Origin: Bacteroidaceae bacterium
GTDB lineage: Bacteria; Bacteroidota; Bacteroidia; Bacteroidales; Bacteroidaceae
Reading direction: 5' to 3'
NCBI GenBank assembly: GCA_017407905.1
Contig: JAFQVS010000081.1
Span: 1 to 45,740 of the forward strand
Length of the DNA stretch: 45,740 bases
Part shown: piece by piece, positions 23,964-32,186 of the stretch
How the letters are laid out: each line of letters opens with the position of its first letter
Numbering within the stretch: the first letter of the stretch is position 1
Translations under genes and position numbers: made by a program
Notes under the pieces: model-generated
Told to the model about the DNA's origin: nothing
The model's database searches: none
What the model saw: only the letters and a program-made list of their open reading frames with translations

Positions 23964-25643
23964 TTATTGATACATAAATCTTTTTATACTCAGTTTGGGA
24001 GTTTTCTCGAAGGGCTCGTCGCGCAGCTCACACTTTGCGATGCGGCTGTACAATGGCAATTGCTCGTTGATTGCGAAAATAGCCTCTTCTATCTGCTTCT
24101 TAAGCTCTTCACCGGCAAGTGCTTGCTCTTTTGCTGCATCCTTATTAACAACGACAAGGGCCACAAGGCCGTGCTTACGTCCTACAATCAATGCCTCTTG
24201 AACCAATGGCAGGCTGTTGATAATCTCCTCAATCTCCTCGGGGTAGATATTCTGTCCGTTGGCGGTGAGAATCATATTTTTGCAGCGTCCGCGGATAATT
24301 ACATACTCGCCGGCGTCCATTGTGCCCATATCTCCTGTCTTGAACCAGCCATCCTCGGTAAAGGCAGCCTTTGTAGCCTCGGGATTTTTGTAGTATCCGG
24401 CTGTTACGTGCGTGCCACGCACTTGAATCTCGCCGGGAATCTCGGCGGGGCTCGACGAGTCGATGCGCACCTCAATGTCGGGGCGGATGATTCCTGCATT
24501 ATTTTTAAGCGCAGGGTGGTTCCAACCTTTATAGCTTATGAGCGGGCCACACTCGGTCATTCCATAGCCTACGGCATAAGGGATTTTCACGCGGCGCATA
24601 ATATCGTCAACATCTTTGCTTATCGCTGCGCCACCAATAAAGAATCCCGAAATGTGCAGATTGCCACCAAAAGCATCGAGCACTGTCTTTCTAATTTTTT
24701 TATAAATAAGGTTGCGCACACCCGGAATTGCTGTCAGGAAGCGCATTGCAGGCTTACGCAGCACGGGAATAACCTTTGCACGGAAAATCTTCTCGATAAG
24801 CAGGGGGACGGTGAGGAAAAGGAAAGGCTTAACCTCGGCCAGAGCCTTCAGCAGCAGGGCCGGAACGGGCTTTGCACTGAAAATGTGAATGTGGCAACCC
24901 TTCGAGAACATAAACAAAAAGTCGAGCGAGAGGCCAAAAATATGGGCCAAAGGAAGAATGGAGAATGTGTTTCCGTTGGGCACAGTGGGCACATAGTCGC
25001 GCGCGAATCTTATATTTCCCGAGAGGGATTTTGCCTGAAGCATCACGCCTTTGGGAGCACTGCTTGTACCCGACGTGTAGCTGATGAGTGCAAGGTCGTC
25101 GAGCGCCTCACTGCCTCGGCTGTAATCGACGCACTCGGGCGTTAATCCATTGGGATAGCGAGCCGCAAATGTATCCTCGACATATTTTCCTATGCCCTGA
25201 AGGCCTGCGCCGTCGAACTCAATTTTTCCATTTACAAAATTTATAATTCCGCAGAAATCCTTTACATCCTTAAATTGCTCGAAAATGCCGTTGCGGGCAA
25301 AACTGCTTGCAACGCCTTTATCGACAAGCAGCAATCGACTGTCCGACAATTTAGTAAGGTCGGCCAAATTCTGCGGCAGAAAATCGGCAAGCAGAGGCAC
25401 CGCCACTGCATCATAAGTAACGATTCCCAAAAAAGTGATGCACCACTCGGCCGAGTTTTTTGCACTAATGGCCACCTTATCGCCCTTCTTTATTCCGCAT
25501 TTCTCGAAAAGTATGTGCATCTTCTCGACACCCTCGGCTATCTGTCCATAGGTATAAGTATTGGCACCATAATTTGTAATTGCCGGCTTGTCCCAATTGG
25601 ATTTTATAGCCTCGGTGATGTGTGTCAAATAGTGTATCAACAT
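23964..25643 (-). CDS. AMP-dependent acyl-CoA synthetase/ligase, paralogue 3
   Basis: The 559 residues form the first gene, in transcription order, of the three-paralogue cluster. The ANL motifs are intact: 'SYTSGTSSAPKGVML', 'GYGMTECGPLISY', 'GWFKTGDMG', 'RGRCKNMILTANGQNIYPEE' and 'FEKTPKLSIKRFMY'. The acceptor region 'SILPLAHIFGLSLDFLFMFSKGCH' is hydrophobic and suits a membrane-associated fatty-acid ligase. Divergent transcription separates it from the oxaloacetate-decarboxylase-like gene across 456 bases containing repeated ACAGTG sites. Its own promoter was not clear. Confidence 0.9.
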   Translation of the reverse strand: MLIHYLTHITEAIKSNWDKPAITNYGANTYTYGQIAEGVEKMHILFEKCGIKKGDKVAISAKNSAEWCITFLGIVTYDAVAVPLLADFLPQNLADLTKLSDSRLLLVDKGVASSFARNGIFEQFKDVKDFCGIINFVNGKIEFDGAGLQGIGKYVEDTFAARYPNGLTPECVDYSRGSEALDDLALISYTSGTSSAPKGVMLQAKSLSGNIRFARDYVPTVPNGNTFSILPLAHIFGLSLDFLFMFSKGCHIHIFSAKPVPALLLKALAEVKPFLFLTVPLLIEKIFRAKVIPVLRKPAMRFLTAIPGVRNLIYKKIRKTVLDAFGGNLHISGFFIGGAAISKDVDDIMRRVKIPYAVGYGMTECGPLISYKGWNHPALKNNAGIIRPDIEVRIDSSSPAEIPGEIQVRGTHVTAGYYKNPEATKAAFTEDGWFKTGDMGTMDAGEYVIIRGRCKNMILTANGQNIYPEEIEEIINSLPLVQEALIVGRKHGLVALVVVNKDAAKEQALAGEELKKQIEEAIFAINEQLPLYSRIAKCELRDEPFEKTPKLSIKRFMYQ

Positions 25644-25787
25644 AATAATAGTTTTTTTGGGGGATTATTGATTGTTTTTGATTGTTATACTCGCGGTAAA
25701 TTTTAGGTTATCAGCCGAGGCTGTTTATGTAAATTATGTGCAAAAATGAGGTTTATTTTTCAATTTTCCGATTTTAGGCGATATTAA

Positions 25788-25826
25788 CACTGTTACAGTG
25801 GTAAAAATCTTTATACAGTGGTAAAA
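25788..25826. promoter_or_regulatory. cluster of ACAGTG half-sites in the divergent intergenic region
   Basis: CACTGT-T-ACAGTG (25788-25800) is a perfect inverted repeat, and TACAGTGGTAAAA is repeated at 25794-25806 and 25814-25826, exactly 20 bases apart. Three half-sites on one DNA face suggest binding of a dimeric regulator for one or both divergent genes. Confidence 0.4.
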
Positions 25827-26022
25827 TATTGTATTTTGGGGTGAATTTAGGAGTATAATAAGGCGAAAAAGCACCTTTTAATCGGCAAAATTCGCACGTC
25901 GATAGAAAAACTCGGAGCTTTTTGAGACAAAGAAAAAGTAACTGTGAAAAGGGGCGAAAAAAGGTAATTTTGGAGAGAAAATAAAAAAAGCTCGAAAAGT
26001 TATGAAAATTAAATAATACGTG

Positions 26023-26030
26023 TAACTTTG
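26023..26030 (+). promoter_or_regulatory. -7 element for the carboxyltransferase-domain gene
   Basis: TAACTTTG on the plus strand lies 70 bases before the ATG, with a TTATG-like -33 at 26000-26004 and an 18-base spacer. It is the most plausible promoter here. Confidence 0.5.
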
Positions 26031-26099
26031 CCCAAAAGAACTAATATGAATTATGGCACAGAGGCACACCACCCCGTGCTAATTTAAAAATTTCAGACT

Positions 26100-27875
26100 A
26101 TGGAAAGAGAGATAAAATTCAGTTTGGTTTATCGTGATATGTTTCAGTCGTCGGGTAAGTTTCAGCCGCTAGCCGAGCAGTTGGAAAAGATAGCACCCGT
26201 CATTGTCGAGATGGGCTGTTTCGCACGTGTCGAGACTAACGGTGGAGCCTTTGAGCAGGTTAATTTAATGGCCGGCGAAAATCCCAACAAGGCTGTACGC
26301 AGTTTCACAAAGGCGTTCAATGAGGCGGGCATTCAGACACATATGCTCGACCGCGCACTGAACGCTCTGAGAATGTTCCCCGTTCCGGCCGACGTACGCC
26401 GCCTTATGTACAAGGTAAAAAAGGCGCAAGGAACCGACATTACACGTATCTTCTGCGGACTGAACGACGTACGCAACATTATACCCTCAATAAAATATGC
26501 TCTTGAAGCGGGAATGATTCCTCAGGCTACATTGTGTATTACCTCTTCGCCCGTGCACACGGTCGAGTATTACAGCAATATGGCCGACGAGCTTATCGCA
26601 GCCGGTGCCGCCGAAATTTGCTTGAAGGATATGGCAGGAATAGGCCGCCCCGACTTTTTGGGCCGCCTCACAAAGAGCATAAAGGAGAAGCACCCATCTA
26701 TCATCATACAGTATCACGGACACAGCGGTCCCGGCCTCTCGATGGCCTCTATAATAGAGGTGTGCAAGAATGGTTGCGACATTATCGACACGGCCATCGA
26801 GCCTCTGTCGTGGGGAAAGGTTCACCCCGATATTATCAGCGTTCAGGCAATGCTCAAGGATGCAGGATTTAAGGTACCCGAGATAAATATGAACGCCTAT
26901 ATGAAGGCTCGCAGCCTGACACAGCAATTCATAGACGAATGGATGGGCTACTTTATGGACAACAACAATAAACTGATGAGCTCGTTGCTGCTGACAAGCG
27001 GCCTTCCCGGAGGAATGATGGGCTCAATGATGTCCGACCTTGCCGGCGTCCACAAAGGCATCAACGGCATTCTTGCCTCAAAAGGAAAGCCCACATACAC
27101 GCTCGACGAGCTTATGGTCGAGCTGTTCAATGAGGTTGCTTACGTGTGGCCGCGCGTGGGTTATCCCCCACTCGTTACCCCATTCAGCCAATATGTCAAG
27201 AATATAGCTCTTATGAATCTGCTGAGCAACGCACAGGACGAGCCGCGCTTCAGCCGAATGGACGAGAGTATGTGGGGAATGATTTTAGGCAAGAGCGGCA
27301 AGCTGCCCGGCGAGCTTGCTCCCGAGATTATAGCCCTTGCCAAAGAAAAAGGTTACGAATTTACCACCGACGACCCGCAGAGTTTCTACCCCGACGCCCT
27401 CGACAAATACCGCAAAGAGATGCAAGAGCTTGGCTGGGAGACGGGCGAGGACGACGAAGAGCTGTTCGAGTTTGCAATGCACGACCGTCAGTACCGCGAC
27501 TTTAGAAGCGGCGTTGCCAAAGAGCGTTTCCTTGCCGACATTGAAAAGGCCAAAGAGGCACAATTGGCCAAGCAAGGCGTCAGCGCAGAAGAGATTCTTG
27601 CCATCAAGCACGCAAAGGCCGACCCCATCGTAGCTCCCGTCAAAGGACAGCTGCTGTGGGAGGTATCGACAGAGGGCGAGTCTCTGCCACCCGCAATAGG
27701 CAAGCGTTTCGCCGCCGATGAGGAATTTTGCACCATTATCACCTCGTGGGGCGAGCTTCAACCCGTTGCGACAGGCCTCGGCGGGCGCGTTGTAGAGGTT
27801 TGCGCAAAGCAGGGCGCACACGTTAACCGCGGCGATATTATCGCCTACGTTCAGCGCGACGAGTTGTTCAACTAA
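26100..27875 (+). CDS. oxaloacetate decarboxylase alpha/pyruvate carboxylase subunit B-like protein without biotinyl lysine
   Basis: The 591 residues begin with the carboxyltransferase TIM barrel: 'SLVYRDMFQSSGK' (in place of TLRDGxQS), the catalytic Lys in 'EICLKDMAGIG' (near 178) and the metal-binding 'YHGHSGPG' (near 205). Next come the conserved 'MMGSMMSDL' and 'YPPLVTPFSQYVKN' of the post-barrel region. Enzymes of this family move carboxyl groups to or from carboxybiotin. The C-terminal biotinyl-like domain (about 510-588) keeps the flanking pattern ('APVKGQLLWEV', 'GGRVVEVCAKQGAHVNRGDII') but reads 'TIITSWGELQPV' where EAMKM should be. The domain cannot be biotinylated and must use a separate carrier or another chemistry. 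No beta or gamma subunits are nearby. Confidence 0.85.
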   Translation: MEREIKFSLVYRDMFQSSGKFQPLAEQLEKIAPVIVEMGCFARVETNGGAFEQVNLMAGENPNKAVRSFTKAFNEAGIQTHMLDRALNALRMFPVPADVRRLMYKVKKAQGTDITRIFCGLNDVRNIIPSIKYALEAGMIPQATLCITSSPVHTVEYYSNMADELIAAGAAEICLKDMAGIGRPDFLGRLTKSIKEKHPSIIIQYHGHSGPGLSMASIIEVCKNGCDIIDTAIEPLSWGKVHPDIISVQAMLKDAGFKVPEINMNAYMKARSLTQQFIDEWMGYFMDNNNKLMSSLLLTSGLPGGMMGSMMSDLAGVHKGINGILASKGKPTYTLDELMVELFNEVAYVWPRVGYPPLVTPFSQYVKNIALMNLLSNAQDEPRFSRMDESMWGMILGKSGKLPGELAPEIIALAKEKGYEFTTDDPQSFYPDALDKYRKEMQELGWETGEDDEELFEFAMHDRQYRDFRSGVAKERFLADIEKAKEAQLAKQGVSAEEILAIKHAKADPIVAPVKGQLLWEVSTEGESLPPAIGKRFAADEEFCTIITSWGELQPVATGLGGRVVEVCAKQGAHVNRGDIIAYVQRDELFN

Positions 27876-27882
27876 CAGCATA

Positions 27883-27943
27883 CGACAGATACATTCGGTG
27901 GGATAAACTTATGAAAAGTTTATCCCACCGAATGTATCTGTCG
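27883..27943. terminator. very strong terminator, perfect 28-bp stem
   Basis: 27883-27910 is exactly complementary to 27916-27943 around the loop ATGAA, followed by a 9-A run (T-run for the minus-strand genes). It lies between convergent genes. Its length and perfection exceed the other terminators here. Confidence 0.9.
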
Positions 27944-27955
27944 CAAAAAAAAAGG

Positions 27956-28405
27956 TTATAACACCGAGAGTGCCGCCTCGACGTCGGACAGCGGCGGAAG
28001 ATACCCTTCGGAGCAATCATAAATAAGATGATTCGCGTATCCCTTATAGGGGTCGGTAAGATGGTGGCCGAGCTTAGCAAAATGATAAGCCTCGACGACG
28101 AGCCTGCTGCGATGCGTGCCTCCGTCGCAATGCACAAGAACACGCCCCTCGGACGCCTCGTAGCTGCGCAGCACGGCAACAGCCTCAAGAACATTGCCCC
28201 ACCCAATGTCGTCAACCTCCTCGGCAAGCGGAAAATGATAATAGGCAATATCTTTCTGCATTATGGCATCGGCTACTGCGCTGTTTCTCTTTTGCGACAC
28301 GTTGACCACCGCAATAATATCGGGCGTGAATATCCACTTATTGGCAACGTCGCATACGTTGGGATAGGGACGCACGGTTATCTTCGCAAATGTATAATGC
28401 TTCAT
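27956..28405 (-). CDS. CX5R (dual-specificity/tyrosine-type) phosphatase-like protein
   Basis: The 149 residues, from the ATG at 28403-28405, contain the cysteine-phosphatase signature 'VLVHCDGGTHRSRLV' (Cys near 102, Arg six residues later). An upstream acidic segment 'PLAEEVDDIGW' may provide the general-acid Asp. Such enzymes dephosphorylate phosphotyrosine, phosphoserine or small phosphorylated molecules. An open frame extends back to 28582 but would overlap the next gene, so the internal ATG is preferred. It is probably co-transcribed with the M15-like gene 28 bases upstream. Confidence 0.75.
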   Translation of the reverse strand: MKHYTFAKITVRPYPNVCDVANKWIFTPDIIAVVNVSQKRNSAVADAIMQKDIAYYHFPLAEEVDDIGWGNVLEAVAVLRSYEASEGRVLVHCDGGTHRSRLVVEAYHFAKLGHHLTDPYKGYANHLIYDCSEGYLPPLSDVEAALSVL

Positions 28406-28433
28406 TCTGCGGATGCCTACACAAATAGATGCT

Positions 28434-29309
28434 CTACTCTTTTGGGAATGTGCGTGCCGTAATGTGGAAACAGGCCTGTTTTTTCTCGTGCTTGATGTAG
28501 CAACAGCCTTGTACCTTAAGGTCGCGCAGAACCTCGGCAAGAACGTCTTTATAGACGCCCGATTTTGGAATCTCCTCGCCATACTCCGAGAAGAAACGCT
28601 TGTAGGTAATGTCGATGGTTGTTCCGAAGCAGTGAGCCGAGTTTTTCGATGAGTTTACATTGTTGCGGCCCAAGCGCTTAACGTCGCTTTGTGTGCGCAG
28701 CACCGAGCTTACTATAATTTTATGCGGGGGCAGATGTTTCATCACCAAAGAATCCTGGAAATTCTCGCCGATGCGTTTAAGAAGCGCCGCGGCCTCGGGC
28801 ACAAGAAAGGGTATCGAGTGTGTGAGTTTATCGACTATGTAGGCGCTTGAATCGTTAATTTCGATGAGCTTGCGGGTGGCCTTGTGTACCGACTCGCGAT
28901 TTTCGAGGGGGCCGATGCCTATCTTGCGGGCGGCAGCAAGATGTGTGTCGTTAAGGTCGTTGAAATATTTTCTTATGTTTGCACCGCGCACCTTATGCTT
29001 GACCTCGGGGCGCTGCACGCGCGGAACGTAAGAAAAGGCGTATGGCGGGCGCTCTTCGACGGTCTCGGGTTCTTGCCCGGACTCGCCATCGCAGCTGCGA
29101 TAGGCAAAAATTATTAGCAGCAAAAGCGCAATGGCGGCAAGCGTGCCCCACAGCCATTTTCCGTCAATGCTGCCCACGCGCGGCACAGGAAGGCATTTTA
29201 TCAGCCTCAGAGTGTCGCGAAAAAGTCGTTGCAGGGCTATCCACAGTAGTTTAAAATCGTCTTTCAGGTCGCGCAGCGCCTCGTCCTTGTTATCGTCAGT
29301 ATTGCACAT
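28434..29309 (-). CDS. membrane-anchored DUF5715/M15-like peptidase
   Basis: In the 291 residues, an N-terminal cytoplasmic stretch of about 50 precedes one membrane helix ('WLWGTLAAIALLLLIIFAY', about 53-71) and a periplasmic domain. That domain has the M15-type zinc pattern: 'SAHCFGTTIDITY' (SxHxxGxxxD, near 223) and 'ACFHITAR' (near 281), where the later His is the expected third ligand. M15 enzymes cut D-Ala-containing peptidoglycan stems. The match to the Bacteroidetes family DUF5715 is good, but activity is inferred. The preceding gap 29310-29538 carries its promoter. Confidence 0.75.
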   Translation of the reverse strand: MCNTDDNKDEALRDLKDDFKLLWIALQRLFRDTLRLIKCLPVPRVGSIDGKWLWGTLAAIALLLLIIFAYRSCDGESGQEPETVEERPPYAFSYVPRVQRPEVKHKVRGANIRKYFNDLNDTHLAAARKIGIGPLENRESVHKATRKLIEINDSSAYIVDKLTHSIPFLVPEAAALLKRIGENFQDSLVMKHLPPHKIIVSSVLRTQSDVKRLGRNNVNSSKNSAHCFGTTIDITYKRFFSEYGEEIPKSGVYKDVLAEVLRDLKVQGCCYIKHEKKQACFHITARTFPKE

Positions 29310-29414
29310 TTTTTTGAATTTTCTTTTTTCTCATAAATACACGACGGACGTAAGAGACGCGCCGCAAGAAAAAAGCTTAGCTGTTTTATCGTCCGTCAGT
29401 GTTTTTTCGCAGCG

Positions 29415-29445
29415 CGAAGATAGCAAAAAAAATGACATTTTGAAA
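29415..29445 (-). promoter_or_regulatory. promoter of the M15-like/phosphatase operon
   Basis: On the minus strand TATCTTCG (29415-29422, one mismatch to TAnnTTTG) follows TTTC (29442-29445) after exactly 19 bases. It is about 110 bases upstream of the M15-like gene. Confidence 0.5.
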
Positions 29446-29538
29446 CTTTTCGCAGGGCAAAAAATATGCTCGTAACCACAAAAAACATCTGTTTTTGCAG
29501 TGTACTTACTACCCTTCGGGAATATCAACGCGGCTATT

Positions 29539-30723
29539 TCAATAAACCACTCTGTCTAAAATACCGGTGAGCGCCGCAATTGCAATTCCATAATTTGTGA
29601 TGGGGACATTCTGAGCCTTGGCCTGACGCACGCGCAAGAGCACGTGCCGACGGGTAAACATACAGGCGCCGCAGTGTATTATAAGGTCGTACGACGATAG
29701 GTCGTCGGGAAAATCGTTACCCGAGACAATATCAATCTTCAGCGTCTCGCCCAGACGCTTGCGCAGCAGTCGCGGCAGTTTCACACGTCCAATATCCTCG
29801 TTCTGCGGAATGTGCGAACAAGCCTCGGCTATGAGGATTCTTGCATCGGGGGGCAGATTAACGAGAATATCGGCGGCGGCACGAAACGTCTCAATATCGC
29901 CTTTGTGGCGCGCCATAAGCACCGAGAACGAGGTGAGACGCGTCTCGCAAGGGGTGAGTGCACGCACCTGCGCAAATACCTGAGAGTCGGTTATTATGAG
30001 CGACGGTGGCGATTGCAACTGCGCGAGCATCTGCGAAAGTTCCTCGGGGGCGCAGCAGAGTGCAAGGCAATGTTTGTCGAGCAGATTGCGCAGCGTCTGC
30101 ACCTGCGGCTGTATCAAGCGTCCTTTGGGTGCCTGAGCATCTTGCGGCATCACAAGCACCACCGTGTCGCCAGCCTTTACGAGCGAGTGTGTAATATCCT
30201 CGACATTATCGTCGAGTTTGTAAATTTGTGCCACACGCTTGAGCAGCGCCTCTATGCCCCTACCCTCGCGCGAGGATACGGGCAGCACTTCGGCGCCTAA
30301 AATCCTGCTCCACGAGGCTGCGAGGGTGTCGTCGCAACTATCGCATTTTCCCAGAAGGAATATCACGGGGATTCCCGATTTCTCGAATTTCTGTTTCCAC
30401 CGCAGCTCGCGGGCAGCGTCGTCGCAGCAGTCTGCGAGCAGCATTATGGCAAGGTCGATGCGGCGGGCTGCTGCCTCGGTGCGCTCTATGCGCAGCATCC
30501 CAAGCTCGCCCGTGTCGTCGTATCCGGCAGTGTCGCCAATGACGGCTGCTCCCACGCCCGGAAGCTCGATATTTTTCCACACTGTGTCGGTTGTTGTTCC
30601 AGCATAGTCGCTCACTATCGAGACGTCCTGCCCGGCAATTGCATTTACGAGGCTCGATTTTCCGGCGTTACGACGGCCGAAGATTGCTATATGGTAGCGC
30701 TGCGAACGGGGGGTATTGCTCAT
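29539..30723 (-). CDS. hydF: [FeFe]-hydrogenase H-cluster maturation GTPase HydF
   Basis: HydF is the scaffold on which the diiron subcluster is assembled before transfer to the hydrogenase. The GTPase domain starts 'IAIFGRRNAGKSSLVNAIAG' with 'GDTAGYDDTG' as switch. The C-terminal cluster-binding domain has 'EACSHIPQNEDIGRVKLPRL' (near 302) and 'HCGACMFTRR', the conserved CxHx...HCxxC set. The ATG at 30721-30723 is used, 13 bases after the hydG stop; an earlier ATG at 30762 would overlap hydG by 26 bases. It is the third gene of hydE-hydG-hydF. Confidence 0.95.
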   Translation of the reverse strand: MSNTPRSQRYHIAIFGRRNAGKSSLVNAIAGQDVSIVSDYAGTTTDTVWKNIELPGVGAAVIGDTAGYDDTGELGMLRIERTEAAARRIDLAIMLLADCCDDAARELRWKQKFEKSGIPVIFLLGKCDSCDDTLAASWSRILGAEVLPVSSREGRGIEALLKRVAQIYKLDDNVEDITHSLVKAGDTVVLVMPQDAQAPKGRLIQPQVQTLRNLLDKHCLALCCAPEELSQMLAQLQSPPSLIITDSQVFAQVRALTPCETRLTSFSVLMARHKGDIETFRAAADILVNLPPDARILIAEACSHIPQNEDIGRVKLPRLLRKRLGETLKIDIVSGNDFPDDLSSYDLIIHCGACMFTRRHVLLRVRQAKAQNVPITNYGIAIAALTGILDRVVY

Positions 30724-30736
30724 TGTCTTTTGCTTT

Positions 30737-32155
30737 TTAGAATCGGAAATCTCGCTCGCCATTCTCTATTGCGTCGAGGTATTTCGACGCTGTTGCGCGC
30801 GCACGCTCGTTGGGAATATCGCCCAGAAGACGCTTTATCATCGCCTGACACTTTTCGCGCACGGCGGGCGAGGCGTAGTCTTGCATATACTCCTTGAGGG
30901 TGAGCAGGGCGTTGGGCAGGCAGCAGTTGGCTATTTGTCCGCTCTTGAGCAGCGACATAAAGCGGTCGCCGGTGCGTCCCTCGCGGTAGCAGGCTGTGCA
31001 GAAGGAGGGAATGTGGTCGAGGTCGAGCAGCCAGCCAACAACCTCGTCGAGCGAGCGATGGTCGGCAATGTCGAATTGCGCCGAATTTTCCTCGGCGCTC
31101 TCCTCGTGCACGTATCCGCCGACGCTTGTGCGCGAGCCTCCGCTTATCTGTGTTATTCCAATATCGAGCAACTGCGCACGGCATTTTTCACTCTCGCGGG
31201 TCGAGATTATCATTCCCGTGTAGGGAACGGCTATGCGGGTTATTGCCACAATGCGGAAGAAGATGTCATCGGGCACTGCGTTCTTAAAATCGGCCGTGTC
31301 AATATCATCGGCCATACACAGACGCGGCACGCTTATCGTGTGGGGCCCGACACCGTAGGTAGCTTCGAGATGCTCGGCGTGCATAAGAAGGCCCACAAAA
31401 TCGTAACGATAGGTTTCGAGGCCGAAGAGCACGCCAATGCCGACGTCGTCTATTCCACCCTGCATTGCACGGTCCATAGCCTCGGTGTGATAGGCATAGT
31501 CGCTCTTTGGTCCCGTGGGGTGCAGAGCCTCGTAATTTACCTTATTATATGTCTCTTGGAACAGAATGTAGGTGCCGATGCCGGCGTCGCGCAGACGACG
31601 GTAATTCTCGACCGTGGTTGCGGCTATATTCACGTTCACGCGGCGTATGGCGCCGTTCTTGTGTTTTATGCCGTAGATTGTTTTTATGCTTTCGAGAATA
31701 TACTCGATGGGATTCTGAAGCGGGTGCTCGCCTGCCTCAAGGGCCAATCGTTTGTGTCCCATATTTTGCAGGGCGATTACCTCGTCGCGTATCTCCTCTT
31801 GTGATAGTTTCTTGCGGCGTATCGTCTTATTCTTTGCGTGGTAGGGGCAATAGACGCAACCGTTGACGCAGTAGTTCGATAGATACAGCGGTGCGAACAT
31901 TACAATTCTGTTGCCATAGAAGCGGTGCTTTATTTCGCGCGCAAGAGCGAACATCTCTTCGATAAGGTCGCTCTGATTGCATTCGAGAAGCACTGCTGCC
32001 TCGCGGTGGTCGATGCCTTTGCACTCTCGGGCCTTGTCGAGTATGGATTTTATAAGTTCGCGGTTATCTTTGTTGTGCGCAGCATATTGCATTGTTTCGC
32101 GTATCTCGCTGTCGCATATAAATTCTTGTGCGTTTGTCGATTTTACGTTGTACAT
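30737..32155 (-). CDS. hydG: [FeFe]-hydrogenase maturation radical SAM enzyme HydG
   Basis: HydG cleaves tyrosine to supply the CO and CN ligands of the H-cluster. The 472 residues hold the radical-SAM motif CX3CX2C in 'NYCVNGCVYCPYH' (near 96) and the auxiliary-cluster CX2CX22C at the C terminus ('FCTACYREGRTG' through 'NCC', near 393-419). The conserved 'LQNPIEYILE' and 'GGSRTSVGGY' blocks are typical. It lies 31 bases after hydE and 13 before hydF. It is full length with no missing ligands. Confidence 0.97.
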   Translation of the reverse strand: MYNVKSTNAQEFICDSEIRETMQYAAHNKDNRELIKSILDKARECKGIDHREAAVLLECNQSDLIEEMFALAREIKHRFYGNRIVMFAPLYLSNYCVNGCVYCPYHAKNKTIRRKKLSQEEIRDEVIALQNMGHKRLALEAGEHPLQNPIEYILESIKTIYGIKHKNGAIRRVNVNIAATTVENYRRLRDAGIGTYILFQETYNKVNYEALHPTGPKSDYAYHTEAMDRAMQGGIDDVGIGVLFGLETYRYDFVGLLMHAEHLEATYGVGPHTISVPRLCMADDIDTADFKNAVPDDIFFRIVAITRIAVPYTGMIISTRESEKCRAQLLDIGITQISGGSRTSVGGYVHEESAEENSAQFDIADHRSLDEVVGWLLDLDHIPSFCTACYREGRTGDRFMSLLKSGQIANCCLPNALLTLKEYMQDYASPAVREKCQAMIKRLLGDIPNERARATASKYLDAIENGERDFRF

Positions 32156-32186
32156 ATTTTCTTTTGTTGTTTTGTGTTACTCTTTT

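Noticed and set aside
23967-25145. 392-codon open frame antisense to ligase paralogue 3
   Set aside because: The minus strand encodes a full ANL enzyme with all motifs; the antisense translation has no family features.
25878-26072. 64-codon minus-strand frame upstream of the carboxyltransferase-like gene
   Set aside because: It is a Phe-rich translation of AT-rich intergenic DNA overlapping the likely promoter; no coding signature.
30716-31804. 362-codon open frame antisense to hydG
   Set aside because: hydG is complete with both cluster motifs on the other strand; this frame is a shadow.
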